Shown: positions 1-6,192, counted from the stretch's first letter. The stretch is DNA of 9,150 nucleotides from an uncultured Candidatus Saccharibacteria bacterium (GCA_946480595.1 CAMLKC010000037.1:1-9150), one strand, 5' to 3'. The notes: generated by a model not told the origin, from the sequence alone. Made by a program: numbers and translations.

Positions 1-309
1 TTTACAAAAGATGAAATTCTGACAAATATCAGCATTTATTACTTCACCGATACCATCACAACGGCCGTTAGGACCTATGCTGAGAATGCGCGGGCGATGT
101 ATGCAACCGGCACGCCAAAACCACCAGCATGGATAGAGGTACCAACCGCGGTTGCCAGCTTCCCAGCCGACACGATACCAGTTGTTAAAGATTGGGCTAA
201 ACGCAATGCTAACATTGTTCGCTTTACCAATATGCCTAAGGGCGGACATTTTGCGGCACTTGAACAGCCGGCGCTCTTTGCTAACGATATTACCGAAAGC
301 ATAAAGTAG
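1..309 (+). CDS. Epoxide-hydrolase-like alpha/beta hydrolase, C-terminal part (5' end outside window)
   Basis: Reading frame 1 is open from the first base to TAG at 307-309 and gives 102 residues. The segment resembles the C-terminal third of epoxide hydrolases of the microsomal/EHN type. Residues 5-30 (DEILTNISIYYF, then VRTYAEN) match the lid helices, where Y26 lies in the place of a lid tyrosine that activates the epoxide oxygen. Residues 81-97 (GGHFAALEQP, then FANDI) match the motif carrying the catalytic base, His83 here (codon 247-249). The nucleophile Asp and the oxyanion-hole motif would be upstream and are not visible. Family knowledge: these enzymes hydrolyse epoxides to diols through an ester intermediate, usually in the cytosol. 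The gene is followed within about 20 bases by an intrinsic terminator, so it ends its transcription unit. The family call is fairly sure; the substrate is unknown. An ATG at codon 33 is internal, not the start. Confidence 0.8.
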   Translation, partial: FTKDEILTNISIYYFTDTITTAVRTYAENARAMYATGTPKPPAWIEVPTAVASFPADTIPVVKDWAKRNANIVRFTNMPKGGHFAALEQPALFANDITESIK

Positions 310-329
310 TATAGACCGTTTTACTCAAC

Positions 330-366
330 AAAGAAGGTCGGCTCAAACAGACCTTCTTTTGTTTTG
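330..366 (+). terminator. Intrinsic terminator after the hydrolase gene
   Basis: Perfect 10-bp stem (330-339 with 350-359, AAAGAAGGTC/GACCTTCTTT) with a 10-base loop, followed by TTGTTTTG. It lies 20 bases after the hydrolase stop. Confidence 0.8.
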
Positions 367-488
367 CGTTTGGCATCGCCGCATCACCACACGTGTCTAT
401 TTCATCTAAAAGTGCCTTGATCTTTCCAATATCGCAATTTATCTCGTCAACGGTAAAAGTTAAATTAACGAACCCACTCTCCAGCCAT

Positions 489-526
489 GAAAAAAGCCGT
501 AGATCTTCTGATCTAGGGCTTTTTTC
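489..526 (-). terminator. Symmetric intrinsic terminator after the six-helix membrane protein gene
   Basis: Arms 489-505 and 510-526 pair with one G/G mismatch (499/516) around a TTCT loop. The outer part is GAAAAAAGCC/GGCTTTTTTC, so there is a run of T on the 3' side of either strand. It lies about 50 bases past the stop of the minus-strand gene 578-1117 and can serve it. It would also stop any plus-strand read-through from the hydrolase. Confidence 0.8.
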
Positions 527-577
527 TATGTTTGAGGTAGCAGTTCGAGCCTCGCGGTTTTGCGAAAGCAAAGCGCC

Positions 578-1117
578 CTATTGCATTTTCATATACAAAA
601 TCAGGCCGCGCAGTGCAAACATAAGCAACGTGACGCCAACTAGCAGGCAGACAAAGGTATTTTGCTCTATTCGTTTTAGCGCGATCTTAGTTGAGATGAT
701 GGCGATAGCACTGACGATAAAGGCTAGGAGATACAACCAGGCGTCATGGAAAAGCATTGCCAACGGTATGAAGTGTATACCGACAACAAACGCAACCCAC
801 GATGCCACACGGCGAGTGTTTTTGCGCTTAAAAATGAAAAACAAAGAACCTGCTAGCGCAGTGATAATTTCGATAGCAACGATGACACCGAAACTTTGAT
901 ATGCACCATCGCTCTCTAGCGCTGATCCAGTCGTCCAATGTTTGAGAGCAAGGTATCCGCCGGTACATGCCACAACAAAACAAACAACCGACCCTACGCC
1001 CAGTGAGAAGCGGAGTTTTTTAGGTGGATTTTCTTGAGCCCAACCAAACCACGCAAATCCAAACATTCCAAAAATTGCTGCGTACATTGCGAGATCGCGT
1101 ATATATTCATTTTCCAT
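578..1117 (-). CDS. Hypothetical six-helix membrane protein
   Basis: 179 residues, very hydrophobic, with no family I recognise. Six likely membrane helices lie near residues 9-27, 36-58, 75-97, 104-123, 126-146 and 154-176. The N-terminus is short and hydrophilic (MENEYIRD) and there is no cleavable signal peptide. The loop after helix 3 is basic (KRKNTRR, 97-103), which suggests it faces the cytoplasm. Histidines (His60, His115, His124) are scattered and form no known metal motif. The start is supported by a promoter whose -10 (TATGAT, 1129-1124) ends six bases before the ATG, with no Shine-Dalgarno, so the mRNA is probably leaderless. It is a monocistronic unit: own promoter upstream, strong terminator downstream. 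It could be a small transporter or a sensor-like membrane protein, but nothing in the sequence decides this. Confidence 0.75.
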   Translation of the reverse strand: MENEYIRDLAMYAAIFGMFGFAWFGWAQENPPKKLRFSLGVGSVVCFVVACTGGYLALKHWTTGSALESDGAYQSFGVIVAIEIITALAGSLFFIFKRKNTRRVASWVAFVVGIHFIPLAMLFHDAWLYLLAFIVSAIAIISTKIALKRIEQNTFVCLLVGVTLLMFALRGLILYMKMQ

Positions 1118-1123
1118 AACTTC

Positions 1124-1153
1124 ATCATATCAATTCTCTTCTGTTACGGACAA
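1124..1153 (-). promoter_or_regulatory. Promoter of 578-1117 gene, leaderless geometry
   Basis: Read on the minus strand: TTGTCC (1153-1148), an 18-base spacer, TATGAT (1129-1124), six bases, then ATG at 1117. The predicted +1 is the A of the start codon. Confidence 0.65.
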
Positions 1154-1270
1154 GCGATTATTAGAAGTAGGTTTACTCTTAGCCAAAGGAAAATTCCATA
1201 GTTGTTAGGTTGTAAACTGCACTCAGGATCGCCTCAAACGACTCGATGCGTTTCGTAGGTTAATGCTAAC

Positions 1271-1651
1271 TTAGTGTCTACGAAAGAGTATCAGGCTAAC
1301 GGGTAGTAATATCGCAATGGCGAGCACGTGCTCAGCGCGAAGCCACGGCGGAATATCTAGTGCGACTAGCGTTATGAGCAGGGCGGGAATAAGAATAGCC
1401 GTTACTATCCGTATTCGCAGCAGAGACTTCTCGTTGCCTTTTGTTCCAGTATGGGCAAATCTCAATAGGAGCAGCGACATGGCTGCAATGATTATGACGT
1501 GAACCCAAGTTTCAATAGTACCACCAGTTATTGCGACCAAACCGATGCTTAATAGGCTTATGACCGCATAGGCCATAATGAGTGTTTGCACGGTGGAGGG
1601 GTGAATAGGAACCTTTTTTAAATTTTTAACAGGTGGTTGTCGATTCGTCAT
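1271..1651 (-). CDS. Hypothetical four-helix membrane protein, last gene of the MarR operon
   Basis: 126 residues, unrecognised. A basic, proline-containing N-terminal tail of about 20 residues (with VKNLKKVP) is followed by four likely helices near 23-42, 48-66, 80-98 and 106-123. The protein ends in RRH. The basic tail and terminus suggest that both ends are in the cytoplasm. A good Shine-Dalgarno AAGGAG (1661-1656) stands four bases from the ATG, which fixes the start. It begins 59 bases after the stop of the TIM-barrel gene on the same strand. I see no terminator and no convincing promoter in the gap, so co-transcription is likely. Below its stop (1118-1270) there is no clear intrinsic terminator either. 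Function cannot be assigned; the operon context suggests a link to the cell envelope. Confidence 0.72.
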   Translation of the reverse strand: MTNRQPPVKNLKKVPIHPSTVQTLIMAYAVISLLSIGLVAITGGTIETWVHVIIIAAMSLLLLRFAHTGTKGNEKSLLRIRIVTAILIPALLITLVALDIPPWLRAEHVLAIAILLPVSLILFRRH

Positions 1652-1710
1652 ACTACTCCTTGGTTATCATTTAGGCGTTCTATATACAAGTCTAGGCGGT
1701 ACAAGTTTAG

Positions 1711-2742
1711 CTATAGCTTAATCTGATTTTGCTTCTGCCATTCCTGCTGAACTTTGTAAAATAAGGCTTTTGGCTCCCAGGGCATGTCTTCATAGACGCT
1801 ACTTTTGCCGTCCGCTTCCCTCATAGTTACCATTCCGTATGAAGCTACATCGAAATCTTGTGCAGGAATTGCACTGTGTGGATAAGCGTAGCCGGCGAAC
1901 GAAAACCAGAATGCGCCAGCCATGCCATTCTCAGAAAATACACGCATCATCTCCGTCCAGTAGCTTACTTGCTCCTGTTCATCTCGTATGATGCTTGTTT
2001 TGATACTAAGTGGCGTTGTGGACGTATCGAGTGCGGCTAGATATGCAATAGCGCCATACTTACGGCTGCCGGTGTATGCGCAGCATCCAAATTCAGTAAC
2101 AACGACTGGCTTATTCCATTTTTTGTATTCCTGCAATATCGACTGGAACTGAGAGAAATTATCTTGATCGCGGTATGCATCAATAGCGACAATATCGAAT
2201 TGGCTCCAGTCTACATCTTCCCAAAGCCCGGCCGCATAAGTAAGGCGGCCATTAAAGACCTTGCGTGCGTTCGCAACAGACTCATCCAGTGTTTTTGCCA
2301 AGCGTCTATTAGCTGCGCTTATAGCAGGTGAACCATCTTCCGAATTTCCCATATGTGGCGCACGTTCCATGAGCGTCTCGCCGGGGAAATAGTCTTTTGA
2401 GAGTAATGTAGTCTCACCCCCAAGTACAAGCACGACTTCTTGTCTCGAAAACTGCTTGCGCAGTTTCTCGGCTTCTATCGCAGCTTGAGTATGCACTACA
2501 AGAAGCTGGTCTTCCGAAAGATTATAGGTAAACGGTGAAAACCATACATTCATGCCTTCGTGCAAAGCGGCCGTTGCCGCTGTCACGATGTGCTCAATAG
2601 TATCGCCAGTAATGCGTAGCGTGTCGGCGTGAAGATCTCGGGCTATAATTTGCATTTCGCGCTTCACCTGCCGCAGATCAAAGACGGGCCGCGTCGCGTT
2701 TCCGTCAACCACTAGGCCAGTGTCATAGTTTATACCTTTCAT
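1711..2742 (-). CDS. GH-A-like TIM-barrel protein of the 'abortive infection protein' family
   Basis: 343 residues, soluble, no signal peptide, full length for its family. The start MKGINYDTGL, followed by RPVFD, the DLHADTLRI segment and the C-terminal blocks DVASYGMV (299-306) and EDMPWEPKALF (318-328), match a family common in Actinobacteria and usually annotated 'abortive (phage) infection protein'. The fold signs are those of clan GH-A glycoside hydrolases. VLVLGGE ends in Glu110 at the acid/base position after strand 4, and VVVTEFGCC contains Glu217 in the typical TEFG nucleophile motif after strand 7. AFWFSFAG (277-284) fits the last strand with an aromatic sugar platform. This suggests a cytoplasmic glycosidase or transglycosidase; phage defence is only an inherited label. 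Shine-Dalgarno AAGGAG (2753-2748) is five bases from the ATG. It lies 32 bases downstream of the rhomboid-like gene. The family call is confident; the reaction is not. Confidence 0.85.
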   Translation of the reverse strand: MKGINYDTGLVVDGNATRPVFDLRQVKREMQIIARDLHADTLRITGDTIEHIVTAATAALHEGMNVWFSPFTYNLSEDQLLVVHTQAAIEAEKLRKQFSRQEVVLVLGGETTLLSKDYFPGETLMERAPHMGNSEDGSPAISAANRRLAKTLDESVANARKVFNGRLTYAAGLWEDVDWSQFDIVAIDAYRDQDNFSQFQSILQEYKKWNKPVVVTEFGCCAYTGSRKYGAIAYLAALDTSTTPLSIKTSIIRDEQEQVSYWTEMMRVFSENGMAGAFWFSFAGYAYPHSAIPAQDFDVASYGMVTMREADGKSSVYEDMPWEPKALFYKVQQEWQKQNQIKL

Positions 2743-2774
2743 GTATTCTCCTTGTTGATCGTACGCAATGTTTT

Positions 2775-3392
2775 TTATATTTTCTGATCTGCGCCGCGTG
2801 TTTTATGGAAGAAATATGCTATAACTACACCAGATATAAAACCGACGCCATGAAGGTTGCCAGTGAAGAGGAGGATAAGTCCTGCGCCCATACCGACGAG
2901 GCCGATTACCCGCACAGGCTCGGCTTTAGAGGTTAGGAGTGCAGTAAACAGAAGTCCAGCAAGGCCCATATTAGCGACTGAGTTACCAGCAAACCCTTGA
3001 TGTTGAAGAATAGTGTAGGCGGCAATTTCGCTAATGAAACCAGCGACAAAGTAGGTTATGAGGAATCGGCGTTTTCCAAAAATAGTTTCTATGAGCGTCC
3101 CGATGATGAGGAGTGTAAGCAAGTTAAAAATAAGCCCAGCCCAGCCACCATCCTGAACAAACAAAGGAGTGAACCATCGCCAAGTCTCGCCCTGTTGTAG
3201 GTGAGGAAGGTTACGCCCTAATAGATTGAGGGCGGTAGGGAAGATATTGCCAATAGCCCCAACGACAAGAGTGACGCAGGCGACCAACAAAGTTGCTTTT
3301 GGCAGAGCAAGTTTTTGTTTTTTAGATTTTAGGTTAAACACGCCTCCCGCTAATGCAACTGAAACGATGATACCTAGTAGCATTGATTCCAT
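2775..3392 (-). CDS. Rhomboid-like membrane protein with altered active-site motif
   Basis: 205 residues, about six to seven membrane helices. Rhomboid marks appear in order: GETWRWFTPLF (68-78), the amphipathic L1 region; FNLLTLLIIG (89-98) with Asn90 at the oxyanion Asn; IETIFGKRRFLITYFVAG (101-118); GNSVANMGLAG (136-146) in the place of GxSG; and NLHGVGFISG (179-188) with His181 in the place of the catalytic His. Ser138 and His181 can therefore form the dyad. However, the Gly after the serine is Val, and the histidine that normally lies four residues before the Asn is Gly86. Rhomboids cut helices of membrane proteins; here activity is plausible but uncertain. The AAAGGAG at 3406-3400 is coded in the last codons of the upstream marR-like gene (stop at 3397, ATG at 3392), so translation is coupled. 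Family call is good; pseudoprotease is the alternative. Confidence 0.8.
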   Translation of the reverse strand: MESMLLGIIVSVALAGGVFNLKSKKQKLALPKATLLVACVTLVVGAIGNIFPTALNLLGRNLPHLQQGETWRWFTPLFVQDGGWAGLIFNLLTLLIIGTLIETIFGKRRFLITYFVAGFISEIAAYTILQHQGFAGNSVANMGLAGLLFTALLTSKAEPVRVIGLVGMGAGLILLFTGNLHGVGFISGVVIAYFFHKTRGADQKI

Positions 3393-3396
3393 ATGT

Positions 3397-3837
3397 TCAC
3401 TCCTTTGTACTGTTTTTAATGAATTTATTTAGAAGGTAGTAAAGTTGTTTATATTCTTGCGGCTCAAGAATTCCTGCAAAAAGTGGATCTAATTTTCTGC
3501 CTCGCTCGTTTCTTAAGGCAAGCCATGATTCACCCATTTCTGTAACGTACAAAGATGAATTGCGTTTGTCGCTGTCGTTTTGTTTTTTTGAAATTAGCCC
3601 AGTGAGAGACAGCTGTTTTACGTATCGTGCGACATCACTCGGATCAAGACGAAGATCTTCGCAAATCGATTTCTGCGAGGTTGTCGGGTTATAAGAAACG
3701 TACTGCATAATCGCTAAATGATGCAGGCGAAATTCATCCTGGAGAGGGTACGGCCTTGTTACATCGCCTGCGCTTTTAAGCGTTTGCAGGAGAAGAAAAC
3801 CGAGGTTGTTTTGGAGTTCAGGGGGTATTTTTTCCAT
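3397..3837 (-). CDS. MarR-family winged-helix transcriptional regulator
   Basis: 146 residues, the usual MarR size. N- and C-terminal helices (about 1-35 and 115-140) would form the dimer. The winged helix-turn-helix covers about 38-102: LAIMQYVSYNPTTSQKSICE, then DPSDVARYVKQLSLTGLI (recognition helix 65-76). The wing is rich in charge and has the D-x-R signature (Asp90, Arg92) before the final strand SSLYVTEMG. No Cys triad is visible, so ligand binding is likelier than thiol sensing. It is the first gene of a unit with the rhomboid-like, TIM-barrel and small membrane protein genes. A palindrome at the predicted transcription start points to autorepression of the operon. The ATG is preceded only by a distant GGGGAG (11 bases), so initiation is weak or unusual. 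The divergent methyltransferase gene begins 105 bases away and may share control. Confidence 0.88.
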   Translation of the reverse strand: MEKIPPELQNNLGFLLLQTLKSAGDVTRPYPLQDEFRLHHLAIMQYVSYNPTTSQKSICEDLRLDPSDVARYVKQLSLTGLISKKQNDSDKRNSSLYVTEMGESWLALRNERGRKLDPLFAGILEPQEYKQLYYLLNKFIKNSTKE

Positions 3838-3860
3838 ATTAATGGGTGCTCCCCATCAAT
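3838..3860. promoter_or_regulatory. Probable MarR operator (imperfect palindrome)
   Basis: Arms ATTAATGGG (3838-3846) and CCCATCAAT (3852-3860) match at 8 of 9 positions around a 5-base centre. The site lies directly before the marR-like ATG and begins about eight bases after its -10 box, covering the predicted +1. Length and position fit an autorepression site. Confidence 0.55.
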
Positions 3861-3867
3861 ATAACAC

Positions 3868-3873
3868 ATTATA
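3868..3873 (-). promoter_or_regulatory. -10 box of the marR-like operon
   Basis: Perfect TATAAT on the minus strand (3873-3868). No good -35 stands at 16-18 bases; TTGGAC lies at 13 bases. The predicted start is near 3861, giving a leader of about 23 bases made almost entirely of the palindrome. Confidence 0.5.
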
Positions 3874-3926
3874 AATCCACATACTAGTCCAATTACCAGT
3901 ACACTGAAACCGCATCGACAGGTTTA

Positions 3927-3936
3927 TTGCTATAGT
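3927..3936 (+). promoter_or_regulatory. Extended -10 promoter of the methyltransferase gene, leaderless geometry
   Basis: TTGCTATAGT: an extended -10 (TGC directly before TATAGT) with no clear -35. TATAGT ends at 3936 and exactly six bases separate it from ATG at 3943. The same 10-mer at the same distance precedes the APC permease gene (8671-8680). Confidence 0.6.
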
Positions 3937-3942
3937 AATGCT

Positions 3943-4401
3943 ATGACGAAACGCCTTTTGAATTCGGCACCAGACCTCACATTGTTTTGTGCGATTGTTG
4001 CGACGCTGCTAGTCGGCAAACTTTTTGATGCTCAGCAATTGATTTCGCCGCCGGTAAACAACATCGCCGGTGCGCTGTTGGTGACGACGGGTATGAGTTT
4101 GAGTGCGGCCGTTTTGGTAGTTATGATACGGGGCGGGGGTTCGACAGATGTCGTAAAAACGTCTAAGCGGCTCATTACTAAAGGATTTTTCGCTGTCAGT
4201 CGCAATCCGCTGTATTTGGCCGAGCTCATCACAGTACTTGGCGTTGCGGTATTTGTAGGCACACCCACCGCGCTTGTCGGCCCGCTCGTGTATTTTGCGG
4301 TCATTAATTTTATGGTTATTCCGTACGAAGAGCGAAATCTTGAGAGTATATTCGGGCAAAAATACGCCGATTATAAAAAATCGACCCGCAGGTGGCTGTA
4401 G
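3943..4401 (+). CDS. Isoprenylcysteine carboxyl methyltransferase (ICMT/PEMT)-like membrane protein
   Basis: 152 residues with four to five likely helices (about 11-29, 40-62, 92-107, 109-127). The C-terminal half carries the hallmarks of the ICMT/phospholipid methyltransferase family: LITKGFFAVSRNPLYL (77-92) with the RNPLY core, and PYEERNLESIFG (127-138) followed by KYADYKKSTRRWL. The paired Glu129-Glu130 and the RNP element bind S-adenosylmethionine in relatives. The enzyme would methylate a lipid or small membrane-bound substrate at the cytoplasmic face. Bacteria rarely have prenylated CaaX proteins, so the true substrate is open. The start has an extended -10 box six bases upstream and no Shine-Dalgarno. 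It is divergent from the marR-like operon. The SRAP gene follows 49 bases after its stop but has its own -10. Confidence 0.82.
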   Translation: MTKRLLNSAPDLTLFCAIVATLLVGKLFDAQQLISPPVNNIAGALLVTTGMSLSAAVLVVMIRGGGSTDVVKTSKRLITKGFFAVSRNPLYLAELITVLGVAVFVGTPTALVGPLVYFAVINFMVIPYEERNLESIFGQKYADYKKSTRRWL

Positions 4402-4438
4402 GGCGGATATTTGTCGCTGCTGAACCCGCATAGTGCGC

Positions 4439-4444
4439 TATACT
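4439..4444 (+). promoter_or_regulatory. -10 box of the SRAP gene, leaderless geometry
   Basis: TATACT ends six bases before ATG at 4451; no Shine-Dalgarno and no convincing -35 (TTGTCG at 4411 is 22 bases away). The box decides the start: a GTG in frame at 4433 would lie upstream of the -10 and can be dismissed. Confidence 0.5.
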
Positions 4445-4450
4445 AGGGTA

Positions 4451-5122
4451 ATGATTTCCCGATACTCGCTTTACGATATAGCCGACCTAAGCAGTCGCTT
4501 CAACCTTGCAGAGGGTCTGCCAAAAGGCGTGAAGCCGCACTATAACAACAGTCCTACGGTAAGTGCGCCGGTGATTGTAGACCGTGAAGGTATCCGTGTC
4601 GCCAAGCTTATGAAATGGGGGCTTGTTGCCAAGGGGGCCAAAGATACCAACTCGGTATTCCGCTATAAAACATACAATATTCCTTCGGAGAAGATCTTTT
4701 CTCGGCACAGCTGGGAACGAGCTGTGCGAGAGAGCCGCTGCCTCGTACCGGCAAATGGTTTTTATGAGCTGAACGGGAGCGGTAAAAAGCGCGCCTTTTA
4801 TGTTCAGTCCAGTGACAAATCACTGATTGGGTTGGCTGGCGTTTATAGCTCCTGGCAAGACCCCGAAGGCGTAACGCATGGTACGTATTCAATTATTACT
4901 ACCGAGGCAACCGATGACATGCCCGACTCAAGCGCTCGAATGCCTATTATCATTAAGCCTGAAGACGAAGCGCGATGGCTTGACCCGGCAGTTACCGATG
5001 CTAACTCACTCTACGACATGCTGCGACCACACTCGATGGGACAGTTGGTCGTGCATGAGGTAAGTCCTGCTGTGCACGCGCCTAAGCCAAACCAGCCTAG
5101 TCTTATCGATCCTCTTTCGTAG
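4451..5122 (+). CDS. SRAP-family protein (YedK/HMCES-like) lacking the catalytic Cys2
   Basis: 223 residues from ATG 4451, normal SRAP length. Family blocks: PHYNNSPT (29-36) for RYNIAPT, MKWGLVAKGAKD (54-65), YNIPSEK (75-81), RCLVPANGFYEL (96-107), AGVYSSW (129-135), IITTEAT (148-154), ARMPIIIKPED (162-172) and VSPAVHAPK (204-212). Known members use Cys2, exposed after Met1 removal, to crosslink to abasic sites in single-stranded DNA, helped by an Asn, a Glu in GFYE and a His in HDRMP. Here the N-terminus reads MISRYSL, so Cys2 is Ile, and the His position is Ser161. Asn76 and Glu106 remain. The protein may still bind abasic or single-stranded DNA but cannot form the usual thiazolidine bond. 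The bases read cleanly, with no frameshift. It is convergent with rsgA, 6 bases apart. Confidence 0.88.
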   Translation: MISRYSLYDIADLSSRFNLAEGLPKGVKPHYNNSPTVSAPVIVDREGIRVAKLMKWGLVAKGAKDTNSVFRYKTYNIPSEKIFSRHSWERAVRESRCLVPANGFYELNGSGKKRAFYVQSSDKSLIGLAGVYSSWQDPEGVTHGTYSIITTEATDDMPDSSARMPIIIKPEDEARWLDPAVTDANSLYDMLRPHSMGQLVVHEVSPAVHAPKPNQPSLIDPLS

Positions 5123-5128
5123 ACCTAT

Positions 5129-6184
5129 CTACCAGTCGTCGCGTTGCATGTCCTCGGTTTGACGATCCATGCTTTTGCGTGACCTTTTATTGCCGCGGTG
5201 CTGCTGCGCGACGTTTTTTTGGTGCAGAGTTTTTAGCTCGGCGCGCATTTTTAAATAGCTTGCATAGTGAGAGGCTTCTAGGTTGCCGTTACGTAGCGCC
5301 TCCTGGATAGCGCAGCCCTCCTCACCGTTATGCTGGCATGTCGTGTACTTGCACTGGCTTATGAGGCGGGCAATATCATCGAAATTCTCTTCAAGTTTGT
5401 CCTCTGTACCCCAGAGTTGCAACTCTCGTATACCGGGCGTGTCAATCAGCAGGCCACCGTTTGGTAATACAAATAGTTCGCGGTGCACCGTGGTGTGCTG
5501 GCCTGTGGCGTCGGAGGCACGGACGGCTTGCGTCGCTTGGGCGTCTCTTTGCAGTAGCTTGTTGGTGAGCGTCGATTTGCCAACTCCCGAAGAGCCAAGC
5601 AAGATAGCGGTGCGACCAGGCGCAATATACGACATGATTTCGGCCACGCCTGCGCCCTTAGTGGCGGTAGTTATTATGACGGGAAGGTTTAGATGCTGTA
5701 CGTCAGCAACGAAAGGGGTCACATCTTCGACCTTGTCGGCTTTGTTGAGAACGATAACTGGCTTGATGTGACTTATGGATAGCTGGTAGACGAATCGTTT
5801 TAACCGCTCAACGCTAAAGTCGCCGTCGAGTGCCAGTAGGACAAAGGCTATGTCGACGTTTGCTGCCATAATCTGCTTGGTTGTCTGATTGCCTGCAGCC
5901 TTACGGGCGATTTCGCTCCAGCGGGGAACAAGCACTTCAATAACAGCCCTGCCATTACTCGACAGGCGTGCGCCCACCCAGTCTCCAATTTTAGGCGTCG
6001 CCTCGGCCGGGGTGTAGTGAGCGAGCTTTCCGCTGAGTTCGGCGGTCACGACAGCAGGAGTGACAATCCTTAGCGACGTGCCAAAATCAGCAACGACGCG
6101 GGCCGGCGCTAAACCAGGCTGCGCGACTTGCTGCCATTGTTGCTGCACGTCGTCTGTCCATCCGAATTGCTCGAGTTGTTCCAT
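5129..6184 (-). CDS. rsgA: Ribosome small-subunit-dependent GTPase A
   Basis: 351 residues, full length. The circularly permuted GTPase order that defines RsgA (YjeQ/YloQ) is clear: an OB-fold N-terminal region (about 28-105), G4 NKAD (147-150), a G5-like TATKGAG (173-179), G1 GSSGVGKST (197-205), G2 around TGQHTT (227-232), G3 DTPG (248-251), and then the zinc knuckle Cys278, Cys283, His285, Cys291. The basic, Gln-rich tail (residues 324-351) is low in complexity and varies in this family. The N-terminal LEQFGW element is shared with many Gram-positive-type RsgA proteins. It acts in the cytoplasm in late 30S maturation, where it releases assembly factors and checks the decoding centre. There is no Shine-Dalgarno; a GATAAT stands eight bases before the ATG. 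Its 3' end faces the SRAP gene with 6 bases between stops. Very secure call. Confidence 0.96.
   Translation of the reverse strand: MEQLEQFGWTDDVQQQWQQVAQPGLAPARVVADFGTSLRIVTPAVVTAELSGKLAHYTPAEATPKIGDWVGARLSSNGRAVIEVLVPRWSEIARKAAGNQTTKQIMAANVDIAFVLLALDGDFSVERLKRFVYQLSISHIKPVIVLNKADKVEDVTPFVADVQHLNLPVIITTATKGAGVAEIMSYIAPGRTAILLGSSGVGKSTLTNKLLQRDAQATQAVRASDATGQHTTVHRELFVLPNGGLLIDTPGIRELQLWGTEDKLEENFDDIARLISQCKYTTCQHNGEEGCAIQEALRNGNLEASHYASYLKMRAELKTLHQKNVAQQHRGNKRSRKSMDRQTEDMQRDDW
5194..5220 (+). terminator. Possible plus-strand terminator for SRAP, inside the rsgA 3' end
   Basis: CGCG (5194-5197) can pair with CGCG (5207-5210), followed by ACG and a run of seven T (5214-5220). The stem is short, so this is weak, but it is the only hairpin-plus-T candidate I noticed just past the SRAP stop. 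Confidence 0.25.
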
Positions 6185-6192
6185 CTGTTCTT

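Noticed and set aside
371..488. A minus-strand stretch between the two terminators that reads plausibly as protein (FVNLTFTVDEINCDIGKI, then LLDEIDTCGD)
   Set aside because: It has no credible start or Shine-Dalgarno, runs through both terminator hairpins and into the end of the hydrolase gene on the opposite strand, and matches no family I know. It could be a gene remnant, but a homology search would be needed to support that.
393..899. Long plus-strand frame opposite the 578-1117 gene
   Set aside because: It crosses the terminator hairpin and has the basic, serine-rich composition of an antisense shadow, while the minus strand shows six clean hydrophobic helices and a promoter.
1154..1270. 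Possible terminator or small RNA downstream of the four-helix gene
   Set aside because: Only a 5-bp AAACG/CGTTT pairing and a GTTA/TAAC pair near the stop are present, without a T-run. I see no supported feature in this gap apart from the promoter next to 1117.
3838..3942. Divergent gap considered for a riboswitch or small RNA
   Set aside because: It is too short, and is explained by the operator, the marR -10 and the methyltransferase extended -10.
4009..4431. Minus-strand frame opposite the methyltransferase gene
   Set aside because: The plus strand carries recognisable ICMT-family motifs. The antisense frame is rich in Arg, Gln and Tyr, with no domain and no promoter.
4433..4450. Upstream GTG start for the SRAP gene
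   Set aside because: The GTG lies above the TATACT -10 box, and the six extra residues (VRYTRV) are not family-like. ATG 4451 aligns with the family N-terminus.
5283..5771. Plus-strand frame of 162 codons within rsgA
   Set aside because: It is antisense to the GTPase core; the minus strand encodes all RsgA motifs.
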